Source of the DNA: Streptomyces sp. NBC_01439
Lineage (GTDB): Bacteria; Actinomycetota; Actinomycetes; Streptomycetales; Streptomycetaceae
DNA length: 64,000 nucleotides
Direction: 5' to 3'
Assembly (NCBI RefSeq): GCF_036227605.1
Contig: NZ_CP109487.1
Location: 744,001-808,000, forward strand
Shown: in pieces, positions 40,530 to 49,229 of the stretch
Position numbering within the stretch: position 1 is the first letter of the stretch
Layout: each line of letters starts with the position of its first letter
Made by a program: the position numbers and the translations under genes
The notes under the pieces: generated by a model
Database searches by the model: none
What the model was told of the DNA's origin: nothing
Seen by the model: the letters and a program-made list of their open reading frames with translations, nothing else

Positions 40530-41971
40530 TAGGGCTTGGTCAGGTTGGGGTTGGTGTGGGTATGCCGCGGTGGCAGGTGGGGCATGCGCCGGTCCATGTC
40601 GCGAGGAGGGTTTGTAGCTCGCGGACGACTTGGTAGAGGCTCAGGCCGGCGCCATGTCTTTTGGGGCTCTGGCCAGTCGTTGCAGGGTGCAGAAGGCGTG
40701 GGCGACGGATACGAGGGTGACGTGGTGGTGCCATCCGTTCCAGGTGCGTCCCTCGAAGTGGGCAAGTCCCAGGGCCTGTTTCATCTCGCGGTAGTCGTGC
40801 TCGATGCGCCAGCGGAGCTTGGCCAGGCGGACCAGGGTGGTCAGCGGGGTGTCGGCGGGCAGGTCGGAGAGCCAGAACTGAACGGGTTCGCCCTGGTCGG
40901 CCGGCCACTCGGCCAGCAGCCAGCATGCGGGCAGTTCCGGGCCCTCGACCGTGTGGCGGACCTCGCGACCGGCAGGCCGGATCCGCAAGGCCACGAACCG
41001 CGAGTACATCCGCTTGAAGCCGCTGCGGCCGGTGCCGGGCCGGGAGCCCTCACGCCATTGCACTGGCTTCGCCGTCTTCCGGCCGGCCGCGATGACCAGC
41101 TGTTTCACCGACTGCGGCTTGTCCGGGTACTTCGCCACGGGTGGCCGTCCGTTCCCGGAGTAGGGCTCGGTCACCGGCACGGCTTCGCCGGGCTGGGCCG
41201 AGAGGGTGGTGGAGATCCCCACCATGTAGTTGAGGCCGCGGGCCTGCAGGCCGTGCCGGAATGCCGCCGCGTCTCCGTATCCGGCGTCCGCGACGGCCAG
41301 CGGCACCTCGATGCCCCACGAGCGGGTCTCATCCAGCATGTCCAGGGCCAGCTGCCATTTCTCCACATGCCCGGTGTCGTCGGGAATGCCGCAGGCGGTG
41401 CGGCGGGCGACCTTGGCCGGGTCCGCCTTCGGCGAGGCGGGGTCCCAGGCCTCGGGCTGGAACAGCCGCCAGTTGACCGCCACCGAGGCGTGGTCCGAGG
41501 CCAGGTGCAGGGAGACGCCCACCTGGCAGTTGGTGACCTTGCCCGCAGTGCCGGTGTACTGCCGCGAGACACACGCCGAGGCATTGCCGTCCTTGAGGAA
41601 GCCGGTGTCATCGAAGATCAGCACGGTGGGCCGGATCGCCTTCTCCATGCTCCAGGCCAGCCGGGCCCGCACATGCGCGGGGTCCCACGGGCTGGTGGTG
41701 ATGAAGTGGGCCAGGGCCTGACGGTTCCCGTCCTCGCCCAGCCGGGCGGCCATCGGCTCGACCGACTTGCGCTGCCCGTCCGTGAGCAGGCCCCGCAGGT
41801 AAACCCGCCCCCACCGACGCTGATCCTTACGCGCGAACGGCTCGAAAACCTCCGCCGCGAAGTCCTCCAACTCGCCACGTACAGCTGCAATTTCCTCCGG
41901 CGTCACACGTCTTGAACGACTCACCGAGCCCTTAGGACACGCAACACCAGCCCCAACCTGACCAAGCCCTA
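40530..41971 (-). mobile_element. intact IS701-family insertion sequence, 1442 bp
   Basis: The terminal inverted repeats are 40530-40557 and 41944-41971: 28 bp with one mismatch, starting TAGGGCTTGGTCAGG. The element is flanked by CTAG on both sides, the 4-bp duplication expected for this family. It carries one complete transposase gene. Both ends and the gene look undamaged, so it may be recent and active. Its right CTAG is shared with a small element, so it inserted into that element's border. Confidence 0.9.
40641..41924 (-). CDS. IS701-family transposase
   Basis: A 427-residue DDE transposase starting at GTG 41924. The catalytic segments are VLIFDDTGFLKDG (Asp105/Asp106), VPLAVADAGYGDAAAFRHG (second Asp), and RWRIEHDYREMKQALGLAHF, with the Glu in that C-terminal Y-REMK helix. 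Length and motif order are those of full-length IS701 members in Streptomyces, with no stop or frameshift. It cuts at the 28-bp inverted repeats and inserts at CTAG. Confidence 0.92.
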   Translation of the reverse strand: MSRSRRVTPEEIAAVRGELEDFAAEVFEPFARKDQRRWGRVYLRGLLTDGQRKSVEPMAARLGEDGNRQALAHFITTSPWDPAHVRARLAWSMEKAIRPTVLIFDDTGFLKDGNASACVSRQYTGTAGKVTNCQVGVSLHLASDHASVAVNWRLFQPEAWDPASPKADPAKVARRTACGIPDDTGHVEKWQLALDMLDETRSWGIEVPLAVADAGYGDAAAFRHGLQARGLNYMVGISTTLSAQPGEAVPVTEPYSGNGRPPVAKYPDKPQSVKQLVIAAGRKTAKPVQWREGSRPGTGRSGFKRMYSRFVALRIRPAGREVRHTVEGPELPACWLLAEWPADQGEPVQFWLSDLPADTPLTTLVRLAKLRWRIEHDYREMKQALGLAHFEGRTWNGWHHHVTLVSVAHAFCTLQRLARAPKDMAPA

Positions 41972-42136
41972 CTAGTGCTGTGACCGGAAAGGTTCACCGG
42001 CTCACGACGCCCGGTACGGCACCTCGCCGCGTTGTCGGACCGCGCAAGTACGTCCAGTACGAGCCGCGGTCCTCCGCCTTGCGATGCACCGCACCGAACG
42101 CCGCGAACCGGCAAACCTTTCCGGCCACAGCACTAG
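41972..42136. mobile_element. MITE-like element A, CTAG-bordered, 165 bp
   Basis: CTAG at 41972-41975 and 42133-42136 frame two inverted repeats, 41976-42000 and 42108-42132, which match at 22 of 25 positions (TGCTGTGACCGGAAAGGTT at the left). There is no coding capacity. The interior holds a hairpin, ACCGCG (42039-42044) with CGCGGT (42065-42070), capped by GTAC-GTCCA-GTAC. About 80 bp of the interior aligns almost without gaps to element B at 60553-60754, although the terminal repeats of the two differ. Confidence 0.7.
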
Positions 42137-42146
42137 CGTCAGGTTC

Positions 42147-42671
42147 ATGATCGTATGGCTCAACGGCACCCACGGCGCGGGCAAGACGACGACCAGTGCG
42201 TTCGTACAGCAGCTGATCCCGGATTCACGGGTGCTCGACGCCGAGAAGGTCGGCGAGACGCTCATGGACATCGCACCGGGGCTGCCCACGACGGACAACT
42301 TCCAGCACTGGCCGCCGTGGCGACCTCTCGTGGTCGAGACCGCCCGCCGCGTCCTCGAATACACCGGCGGCACCCTGGTGATGCCCATGACGGTGCTGGT
42401 CGAGCCGTACTGGCGCGAGATCAGCTCGGGCCTCGCCCAGCACGCCGTTCCGGTCCGACACTTCGTCCTCCATGCCGACCAGGACACCCTCCGCAGGCGC
42501 ATCGCTGGCGACACCGTTCTCGGCCCCAACTCCCCGTTCCGTCTGCGATACCTCGAGCCCTACGCCGAGGCGGCCCGCACGTGGCTGCACGCCGAGGCCG
42601 AGGTCGTCGACACCACGCACCTCACACCCGCCCAGGCCGCCCAGCAGATCGCGGACGCCGTCAAGAGCTGA
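42147..42671 (+). CDS. TmrB-like P-loop ATPase (small-molecule kinase/resistance type)
   Basis: A 174-residue P-loop protein. Walker A is WLNGTHGAGKTTTSAFVQQL, close in form to the tunicamycin-resistance protein TmrB, whose N-terminus is of the IIWINGAFGSGKT type. Downstream are VRHFVLHADQDTLRRRIAGD and the C-terminal WLHAEAEVVDTTHLTPAQAA. The start at ATG 42147 has no ribosome site. TAGCGT (42134-42139) is positioned as a -10 for a leaderless message, and its TAG comes from the end of element A. A resistance role is possible but the substrate is unknown. Confidence 0.75.
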   Translation: MIVWLNGTHGAGKTTTSAFVQQLIPDSRVLDAEKVGETLMDIAPGLPTTDNFQHWPPWRPLVVETARRVLEYTGGTLVMPMTVLVEPYWREISSGLAQHAVPVRHFVLHADQDTLRRRIAGDTVLGPNSPFRLRYLEPYAEAARTWLHAEAEVVDTTHLTPAQAAQQIADAVKS

Positions 42672-43038
42672 GAGAACGACCTTGCGACGCCTGGCCTCGA
42701 AGGTGACGACGCGCATTCCCTTGTGACGACGACCGTGCTTCGGCTCAGTGCGGCACTGCCGGGTCCGCATCGCAGCGTGGCCACGAGATGCGACGAGCCC
42801 GCGGTCCGCCATGGGGCGACCGTCCTCGTCGCGGCCGTCAACGAGTGGCTGTGGCCACACGCGCGCACCGCCTTTCGTTAACCCGTTGCCCAGGAACCAA
42901 TCCGCCAGCTAGGTTCGCCCAGCCGCCTGCACGGGCAGGCCGGCGCTGTCGACGAGGAGGTGTGGAGCACATGCGCAGGAGTGCCAGGGAGTTGAGCTCG
43001 CGTACTGACCTTTGCCACCTCCTCACGACGGAGACACC
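42672..43038. other. decayed insertion-sequence DNA
   Basis: About 370 bp without an intact gene. Read leftward, 42966-42919 gives PHLLVDSAGLPVQAAG, similar to the catalytic-Asp region of IS5-group transposases (..VDSTGL..), but frame is lost at once. The remainder is probably further scrambled transposase sequence; I cannot assign it. The right edge contains the ribosome site (CGGAGA) of the acetyltransferase gene. Confidence 0.35.
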
Positions 43039-43917
43039 TTGTCCCTCCGCATCACCCCACTGACCGACCCCGCTCACAAGCCGCACGGCCGGCGTCTTGC
43101 CTGGTTGGCATCGGACGCGGATTCCCTCCCCGCCGGGACCGCCTTTCTGCGCCTGTTCGATGGCGGACAAGAGCACCTGGCCGAGCTTGACCTGCGTGTT
43201 CATCCCGCGGAGCGCCGCAAGGGCGTCGGCTCCCGACTCCTCAACACCGCCATGGCGACCGCCCGAGACAACGCCCGACGCTGCGTTGTCGCGCAGGCGG
43301 AAGCCGGATCACCCGGCGACCGCTTTCTGGCAGCGCGCGGCTTCCGGAAGGTCCTCACCTTGAGGTTCACCCGCTTGCCACTGGCTGACGTGGATACCGC
43401 CGTCCTCGCCGAGATCATCGAGCGTCCGCATCCCGGCTACCGGCTGGTGTCATGGCAGGGAACCGTCCCCGACGACCTCGCCCAGACGTTCGCCGCGTCT
43501 CGCCGCGCCATGGACGACATGCCCATGGACGACACCGACTACGGCACCGTGACCTGGGACGTGGACCGTGTGCGGGCCGCCGCTAAGGCCGTCGAACAGC
43601 GCGGCGACCACCTGCACACCGTCGTCGCCATCGACGCCTCGAACGGCTCGATCGCCGGGTTCACCGAACTCGTCATCCCCGGCAACGGCGCAGGTGACGG
43701 CCAGCATTACGGCACCGGTGTGCTGCCCGAGCACCGTGGACACGGCCTCGGCCGATGGATGAAGGCCGAGTCGATCCGACAGGCCCGTAGGGACTATCCG
43801 GACCTCGGTGGCCTCCTGACCGACACCGCCGACAGCAACACGCACATGAGACAGATCAACGACGGTTTCGCCTACACACCCACGCACACAACACACCAGT
43901 ATCAGCTCGAGCTCTAG
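43039..43917 (+). CDS. GNAT-family N-acetyltransferase, tandem-domain
   Basis: A 292-residue protein with two GNAT domains. The first has the acetyl-CoA motif VHPAERRKGVGSRLLNTAMA near residue 58, and the second GVLPEHRGHGLGRWMKAESI near residue 235 (R-x-x-G-x-G/A in each). Between them is a linker with RPHPGYRLVSWQGTVPDDLA. Two-domain GNATs of this type are often annotated as acetyltransferases of amino acids or antibiotics. The TTG at 43039 is preferred because GGAG lies 7 bp upstream; a TTG at 43012 is in frame. The substrate is unknown. Confidence 0.85.
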   Translation: MSLRITPLTDPAHKPHGRRLAWLASDADSLPAGTAFLRLFDGGQEHLAELDLRVHPAERRKGVGSRLLNTAMATARDNARRCVVAQAEAGSPGDRFLAARGFRKVLTLRFTRLPLADVDTAVLAEIIERPHPGYRLVSWQGTVPDDLAQTFAASRRAMDDMPMDDTDYGTVTWDVDRVRAAAKAVEQRGDHLHTVVAIDASNGSIAGFTELVIPGNGAGDGQHYGTGVLPEHRGHGLGRWMKAESIRQARRDYPDLGGLLTDTADSNTHMRQINDGFAYTPTHTTHQYQLEL

Positions 43918-43992
43918 CAGCGAGCGGACGAGCCGGACCGGGGCATCGCCCCATCGCCCCGCCCGGCCTGTCCGTGCTTTCGATGCACGGCC

Positions 43993-44832
43993 CTAGAGGC
44001 GCGTCGCGGTGCGGACGAGGTCGGCTACGGCTTTGGACCTGCTGTGCGGTGGCCAGGCGATGACGGTCGTGACAGCCGGTGCGTCCGACACCGGCACCGT
44101 CGCGTGATCGTCGCGCAGGTGGGCCCGGAGGGACTCGGGCACGACCGCGCAGGCCCGTCCGAGCGCGATCAGCTGGAACAGTTGGGTGTGGTCGCGGACC
44201 TTCGGGCCAGGCCCGTCCGGATGGCCCCCGCCCCGTCGAGGCCAGCGCGGCAGGGGCAGGTCCGTCAGGGTGGTGACCTCGGCCATCGACACGCGGGGTC
44301 GGTTGGCCAAGGGGTGCCCCGCGGGCAGGACCACGACCTGCTGTTCGGTGTGCAGGTCCTCGGTGTCGAGTCCGGCCGTCGTGTCGAAGGGCTGTTGGAG
44401 CAGAGCGACGTCGGCACGCCCGTCGCGCAGTAGCCTTTCCTGCTCGCCGGGCCCGCACAGCATCACCTCGACGGCGACCGCGCCGGGCTCGGCGGCGTAG
44501 GCGGCCAGCAGCTTCGACAACAGTTCGCTGGAGGCTCCGGCCTTCGTGGCCAGCACCACACCGAACGGGTCGGCAGCTGCGCGGCGGGTGCGGCGCTCGG
44601 CGGCTTCGACCGCGTCGAGTGCGGCCCGGGCCTCCCGCAGAAGCACCGACCCGGCCTCGGTCAAGGCGACCGCGCGAGCAGTGCGGTGCAGCAGAACCAC
44701 CCCGAGCCGCCGCTCGAGCTGCTGGATCGCCCGCGACAGCGGTGGTTGCGCCATGGCGAGCCGCTGCGCCGCCCGCCCGAAGTGCAGCTCCTCCGCGACG
44801 GCGACGAAGTACTTCAACTCCCGCGTCTCCAC
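43993..44832 (-). CDS. LysR-family regulator (LysR 1)
   Basis: A 279-residue LysR regulator: N-terminal HTH METRELKYFVAVAEELHFGR, AAQRLAMAQPPLSRAIQQLE, RRLGVVLLHRTARAVALTEA, then the effector-binding domain. It starts at GTG 44832 with TACGAT nearby as a -10 for a probable leaderless message. It is divergent from an SDR gene, 107 bp apart, the usual target arrangement. The effector domain is slightly short compared with about 300 residues in the family. The inducer is unknown. Confidence 0.9.
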   Translation of the reverse strand: METRELKYFVAVAEELHFGRAAQRLAMAQPPLSRAIQQLERRLGVVLLHRTARAVALTEAGSVLLREARAALDAVEAAERRTRRAAADPFGVVLATKAGASSELLSKLLAAYAAEPGAVAVEVMLCGPGEQERLLRDGRADVALLQQPFDTTAGLDTEDLHTEQQVVVLPAGHPLANRPRVSMAEVTTLTDLPLPRWPRRGGGHPDGPGPKVRDHTQLFQLIALGRACAVVPESLRAHLRDDHATVPVSDAPAVTTVIAWPPHSRSKAVADLVRTATRL

Positions 44833-44864
44833 CGCGTCATCGTATCCGGCACCCCCACCACGAC

Positions 44865-44883
44865 CGATATCCGTACGGTATCG
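44865..44883. promoter_or_regulatory. dyad in LysR/SDR intergenic region
   Basis: CGATA-N9-TATCG forms outer arms of 5 bp around the inner palindrome CCGTACGG. LysR regulators bind T-N11-A-type dyads, so this is a candidate operator, but two register choices compete and the match is modest. Confidence 0.4.
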
Positions 44884-44939
44884 CCGCCCACCCAGTCGGT
44901 CTTGGACGTCCCTACCGAGTCCGCGCCACGCTTGAAGAC

Positions 44940-45665
44940 ATGAGTGAACAGATGATCGCGCTGGTGACCGGCGCGAACAAAGGAATCGGATACGAGATCG
45001 CGGCGGGCCTGGGCGCTCTCGGCTGGCGCATCGGCGTGGGCGCGCGGGATCAACAGCGCCGCGACACCGCGGTGGAGAAGCTGCGCGCAGCCGGGACCGA
45101 CGCGTTCGGCGTCCCGCTCGACGTGGCGGACGACGCGAGTGTGGCCGCCGCGGCCGAGCTGATCGCCGACCGCGCCGGAGGGCTCGACGTCCTGGTCAAC
45201 AACGCGGCGATCACCGGCGATATGCCGCAGATGCCCACCACGGTCGATCCGGCAACCGTACGAGTCGTCGTGGAAACCAACGTGATCGGGGTCATCCGCG
45301 TCACCAACGCGATGCTGCCCATGCTGCGCGGCTCGGCATCGCCACGGATCGTGAACATGTCCAGCAGCGTCGGCTCGCTCACCCTGCAGACCACGCCCGG
45401 CATCGACATGGGCCCGGTTCCTACTGCGTACTTGGCGTCCAAGACCTTCCTCAACGCCATCACCGTCCAATACGCCAAGGAACTGAGCGACACCAACATC
45501 CTGATCAACTCCGGCTGTCCCGGCTACACCGCCACCGACCTCAACGGCTTCCAGGGCGTCCGCACCCCCCACCAGGGCGCGGCGATCGCGATCCACCTCG
45601 CGACCCTGCCCGACGACGGACCGACCGGCGAATTCTTCGACGACGGTGGAACAGTGCCCTGGTGA
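44940..45665 (+). CDS. short-chain dehydrogenase/reductase
   Basis: A 241-residue SDR. The cofactor motif is TGANKGIGYEIAAGL at 10-24, NNAAITGD replaces the usual NNAG, the catalytic Ser lies in VNMSSSVGSLTLQ, and Tyr/Lys lie in AYLASKTFLN. It is of the carbonyl-reductase-like group (TGANKGIG). GAAGA precedes the ATG at 44940. It is the probable target of the divergent LysR regulator. The substrate cannot be predicted. Confidence 0.9.
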   Translation: MSEQMIALVTGANKGIGYEIAAGLGALGWRIGVGARDQQRRDTAVEKLRAAGTDAFGVPLDVADDASVAAAAELIADRAGGLDVLVNNAAITGDMPQMPTTVDPATVRVVVETNVIGVIRVTNAMLPMLRGSASPRIVNMSSSVGSLTLQTTPGIDMGPVPTAYLASKTFLNAITVQYAKELSDTNILINSGCPGYTATDLNGFQGVRTPHQGAAIAIHLATLPDDGPTGEFFDDGGTVPW

Positions 45666-46297
45666 CAGGCTCACCGGCCCCTGGTGGTCCAGCTGATGTT
45701 CGTTGCTGGTGTGGCGGAAAGGGCTGGCGAAACGGGACGGCCACCGGAGTTCTGCGGTGGCCGTCCGCCGCACTTCAGATCCCGCCGGGGCCGAGAAGTT
45801 GTTCAGGGGGTCGACGGCGCGGGTGGTCGGCCGCGTCGGACCGCCGACCGGTCGTCCTCCGTGCGCCGCACTGTGCGCGTGCGTCCGCACCGACGTCGCC
45901 GACCCGCCACAACTGCGGCTCGCTCCCGCAGTCTTGTCGGAAGATCACAAGTTCCGCGGTGACCGGTCGGCTGCGGGCTACGCTCCCCGCACTGGGTTCC
46001 TCGACACCTGCGCCATCTGGGCAACCACGCTGAACGCCCGGGCCTGCCGTGAGATCGCCGTCGCCCGCGGTTGCTCTCCGCGCAAAATAGCCACCATCTC
46101 CACGACCTCGCACAGATCGGCCGGCATCTGGAGGTAGCCGTCGCGGTCCCGCCTTAACACACCCCGCACCGCGGCCGGGTAACCGGCCGTTGGCACCCCT
46201 CCCGTGGTCGCAGCGCCTCCGGTCACCAGCGTGTGAACGCGACGACGACGGCCCCCTGGTCCAGTCCGGGCCCTGCCCCCGTCCCGTACTTCCTCTG
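45666..46297. other. intergenic region, 632 bp, unresolved
   Basis: No gene I can support firmly. A leftward frame at 46226-45978 gives 82 residues including LQMPADLCEVVEMVAILRGE and QPRATAISRQARAFSVVAQM, helical and plausible, but it has no good ribosome site and a TTA codon. It may be a remnant. The left part, near 45780-45960, may be decayed mobile DNA. Confidence 0.3.
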
Positions 46298-47773
46298 ATG
46301 GAAAGCCTTGCCCTGTTGACCCTGGCCGAACACCCGACCACTGCCCCGCCGCTCGCCACGTACGGCGCCGTACTGGGCAGCCGACACGTTGTCCGCCTGC
46401 TCGGCGGCACCCTGATCGGGCGCCTGCCCAACTCCATGGTGCCCGTGGGGCTCGTCCTGTGGATCACCGGCTGCGGGGGGTCGCTGGCCTTCGCCGGAAT
46501 GCTCACCGCCCTCTACGGGCTGGCATCCGGGCTGTCCCAGCCGGTCAAAGGCAGGCTGATGGACCGCTACGGTCAAACCCGGGTATCGACACCGGCGGTG
46601 TTGCTCAACGCAAGCTGCCTGGCGACGCTCCCTTCGATCGGGGTGGGCGGGCATCCCGCGGCGGTGACCGCGGTGGTCGGGCTCGCGGGTCTGGTCACAC
46701 CGCCGCTGGAGGCAGGGCTTCGGGCGCTTTGGCCGACCGTCCTGCCTGACCTGGGGCGGCGCCGAGTCGTCCAAGCGCTCGACACCGGCTCTCAGGGACT
46801 CCTCTACATCGCCGGCCCCCTGCTCGCCTCGTGGCTGGCGACCACGCACGGGCCCGACACCGCCTTGGCCGCGACCGCCGCCCTCGGGCTCGCGGGCACG
46901 ACGGTCGTCCTGACCGCCGCACCGTCGCAGGCCTGGCGTCCTGCCACCGGGGTGACCGAAAGAGGACGGCTGATGAGCGCCGGCCTGGTGCTGCTGTTCA
47001 CCGCGCTGGCGGGAACGGGGTTCGCGTTCGGGGCGATGAACGTGTGGGCCGCACGCATGGCCGGCACCCACGGGCAGGCCATGCTCTGCGGACTGCTTCC
47101 TGCCGTGTTCTCCACCGGCAGCTTCTTGGGCAGCCTGATCTACGCACGCCGGGCATGGCCCGGCACGACCAAGTCCCAACTCATCACCACCAGCGCCCTG
47201 TTCCTCCTCGGCTGGGCGCCCCTGCTGGCCCAGCCCGGCCCCCGCACGGCCTTCGCCCTCACGGCGATACCGGGCCTGTTCTTCACCTTGATCATCACCA
47301 ACGGCTTCCACACCGTGGACGATCTCGCCTCCGCCTCCCGCACCACCGAGGCGTACGCCTGGTTGATCCTGTCGGTCGGCACCGGGCAGGCAGCCGGAAC
47401 CGCGCTCGCCGCAGCCCTCGCCGCCTACCCCGGTGTCCTGGCCGCGCTCCCCACCGGCGGCGCCGCCACCGCGCTGACCATCCTGCTCCTCGCCCGCGGC
47501 AAGCTCGGCCCGGGCCGTCGCCTCGGCCGCCACCGGCGTCCCCGCCAACAGGGACAGCCTCGCCGAATGCCGCCACCGACTCGATGGCGCGCGGCGGGCG
47601 CGGCCTCGCTGCCCTTGGCGTCGACCGGCTCTGAAGGGGCGCTCCGCGCCGTGCCCGGTCACGCTCGAGGGAATCGGCGGGCGGCGGCGCCCCGGCCGAA
47701 CCGGTGGCGGTCGACCTCCATGATGGTGGCTGCGGCGGAGCCGAGGCGTCCGCATGCGAGCGCGGTGGAGTAG
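46298..47773 (+). CDS. MFS transporter
   Basis: A 491-residue membrane protein. Residues 20-410 contain about twelve hydrophobic segments, with the MFS loop motif in GRLMDRYGQTRVS between helices 2 and 3. The last 75 residues after LLLARGKLGPGRRLGRHRRP are Arg/Pro/Ala-rich and look like read-through sequence beyond a normal 410-residue end, so a frameshift near 47550 may have removed the original stop. The ATG at 46298 has no clear ribosome site. It is likely an efflux or uptake permease; no substrate or regulator is evident. Confidence 0.75.
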   Translation: MESLALLTLAEHPTTAPPLATYGAVLGSRHVVRLLGGTLIGRLPNSMVPVGLVLWITGCGGSLAFAGMLTALYGLASGLSQPVKGRLMDRYGQTRVSTPAVLLNASCLATLPSIGVGGHPAAVTAVVGLAGLVTPPLEAGLRALWPTVLPDLGRRRVVQALDTGSQGLLYIAGPLLASWLATTHGPDTALAATAALGLAGTTVVLTAAPSQAWRPATGVTERGRLMSAGLVLLFTALAGTGFAFGAMNVWAARMAGTHGQAMLCGLLPAVFSTGSFLGSLIYARRAWPGTTKSQLITTSALFLLGWAPLLAQPGPRTAFALTAIPGLFFTLIITNGFHTVDDLASASRTTEAYAWLILSVGTGQAAGTALAAALAAYPGVLAALPTGGAATALTILLLARGKLGPGRRLGRHRRPRQQGQPRRMPPPTRWRAAGAASLPLASTGSEGALRAVPGHARGNRRAAAPRPNRWRSTSMMVAAAEPRRPHASAVE

Positions 47774-47906
47774 CCGCTGCGGCGCCCGTGACACGCGGGG
47801 CCAGGGTGAAGAACGCGCCGCTCGACCGCTATGAGCTGCGCACGCACCGCATCCCGTTCCGGGTCTCGGGTCGCCTGCCTGCATGCCGAACGGCTGGAAC
47901 GATCGG

Positions 47907-48128
47907 TCAACCGCGTTCCCAGTAGGAACAGGGGGGTGGGATGTCCTCGGCCCCTGGGGTCGGGGCGGGACAGCCCGAAGGCGTGCCGCTCGGGTCGGGA
48001 CCCCGCTCCCAGTGGGTCGACATCGGACCAGGACTCTCCGATTCATCCAGGTAAAGAGTGAGCGCACCACATAACAACACGAGAGCCAACCATCCTGCCC
48101 CCGCCCACACCCAGACCCTCCGCGACAC
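47907..48128 (-). CDS. small single-pass membrane protein, 73 aa
   Basis: GTG 48128 has a strong GAGGGGGAG site five bases upstream. Residues 5-27 form a helix (VWVWAGAGWLALVLLCGALT), followed by an outside Pro/Ser/Cys-rich tail with WERG repeated (THWERGPDPSGTP and CSYWERG). The N-terminal MSRR is positive inside, predicting an inside-N, outside-C protein. A TTA codon (in ALVLLCG) could make it bldA-dependent. I do not recognise the family. The ribosome site and topology argue that it is real. Confidence 0.55.
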   Translation of the reverse strand: MSRRVWVWAGAGWLALVLLCGALTLYLDESESPGPMSTHWERGPDPSGTPSGCPAPTPGAEDIPPPCSYWERG

Positions 48129-48306
48129 TGCTCCCCCTCGACTTCAATCACCTGGGAACAGTCTGCCCGGTAAACCTGCGCGGCCCTCACCTCCAGTCCG
48201 GCTCCCGTCCCCCGGCCTTGCCGTGTTGGAGGGCTTCCGCCGCTGTCGATGGAGAGAGGGGGAGCGCCCTCCGTCGGTGTCAGTGGGGGCCGATACCTTC
48301 ACGCGC

Positions 48307-49137
48307 ATGACGACGCGTTCCACGCCGCCGACGGCGCTGTTGACCGACCCCACGGGCGAAACGGCGGTCCTCGGCCTACCCCCGGGCTCTCTGGTGACCG
48401 AGACCCATGACGGCCCTTGGCGTGAGCCGCTGCTCTGGGTGGCCGACGGGACCGCGGTGCCCGGCGCCTGGGCACGGTACCGGTCGGTCCGGGATGCGGT
48501 GGGACTGCAGCCCGTCCTCCTTCAGGACGAACCGGGCAGTGAGGAGTGGTGGGGCGGTGAGCTGGATCCCGGCATGATGTCGGATCCCGGCGATCACCAG
48601 GTCGAGGATGTTCTCCAGACCCTTTGGGAGTCGGCGGTTTCGGAGACCGAGGAGAACGAAGACGAAGAGGACGCCGGCGAGACCATCGCCCCGTTCACCG
48701 GTCACTGGCCCGGGCTTGCGTCGGTAGGAGGGACGCCGGTGGATCCGGAGGCGACCGCCGGGGACGTTGCCGATGCTTTGATCGGGCCCTGGCTCAAGAG
48801 CCCTCGGCTCGCATTGGTCCCGGTGGGCCGGCCTGCGGACCTCCCTGCGGCGATCGGCTGGTCGGGGCCGGTCAACCACGTGACCGACGTGGCGCGGCTG
48901 TGTGCGGTTCTCCGTTCCTGGGAGGACCGCTTCGGGGCCCGGGTGGTCGCCCTGTCGTCCGCGCGGCTGGACCTGTCCGTGGCAGCTCCACCGCAGTCAC
49001 TGGACGAGGCGCTCGCGGTCGCCGCGGAACACTTCGCGTTCTGCCCGGACACCATCTGGCAGGGGTACGAGAGCATCCGGCTCTACGCGGAGCAAGCGCT
49101 GCTGGGCAACCCCCACTGGACGTTCTGGTGGGATTGA
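48307..49137 (+). CDS. DUF4253 family protein
   Basis: A 276-residue protein whose C-terminus is the DUF4253 signature: AAEHFAFCPDTIWQGYESIR, LYAEQALLGNPHWTFWWD. The N-terminal 150 residues are acidic (ETEENEDEEDAGETI near residue 115). The function of DUF4253 is unknown; it is common in Streptomyces, often near toxin or immunity genes. TACCTT lies 8 bp before the ATG at 48307, fitting a leaderless message. It is a stand-alone gene. Confidence 0.85.
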   Translation: MTTRSTPPTALLTDPTGETAVLGLPPGSLVTETHDGPWREPLLWVADGTAVPGAWARYRSVRDAVGLQPVLLQDEPGSEEWWGGELDPGMMSDPGDHQVEDVLQTLWESAVSETEENEDEEDAGETIAPFTGHWPGLASVGGTPVDPEATAGDVADALIGPWLKSPRLALVPVGRPADLPAAIGWSGPVNHVTDVARLCAVLRSWEDRFGARVVALSSARLDLSVAAPPQSLDEALAVAAEHFAFCPDTIWQGYESIRLYAEQALLGNPHWTFWWD

Positions 49138-49229
49138 TGCCGTCTACGGAAGGTCCGTGCGGCGGGTGGAGAACCCTCGGGCCGCTCCGCAGGGCGGGTA
49201 GTCCGCCTTCACCGGAGACCCGGCTTCCC

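Noticed and set aside
45978-46226. 82-residue leftward frame
   Set aside because: Plausible helices but no ribosome site, a TTA codon and no known family; kept as unresolved.
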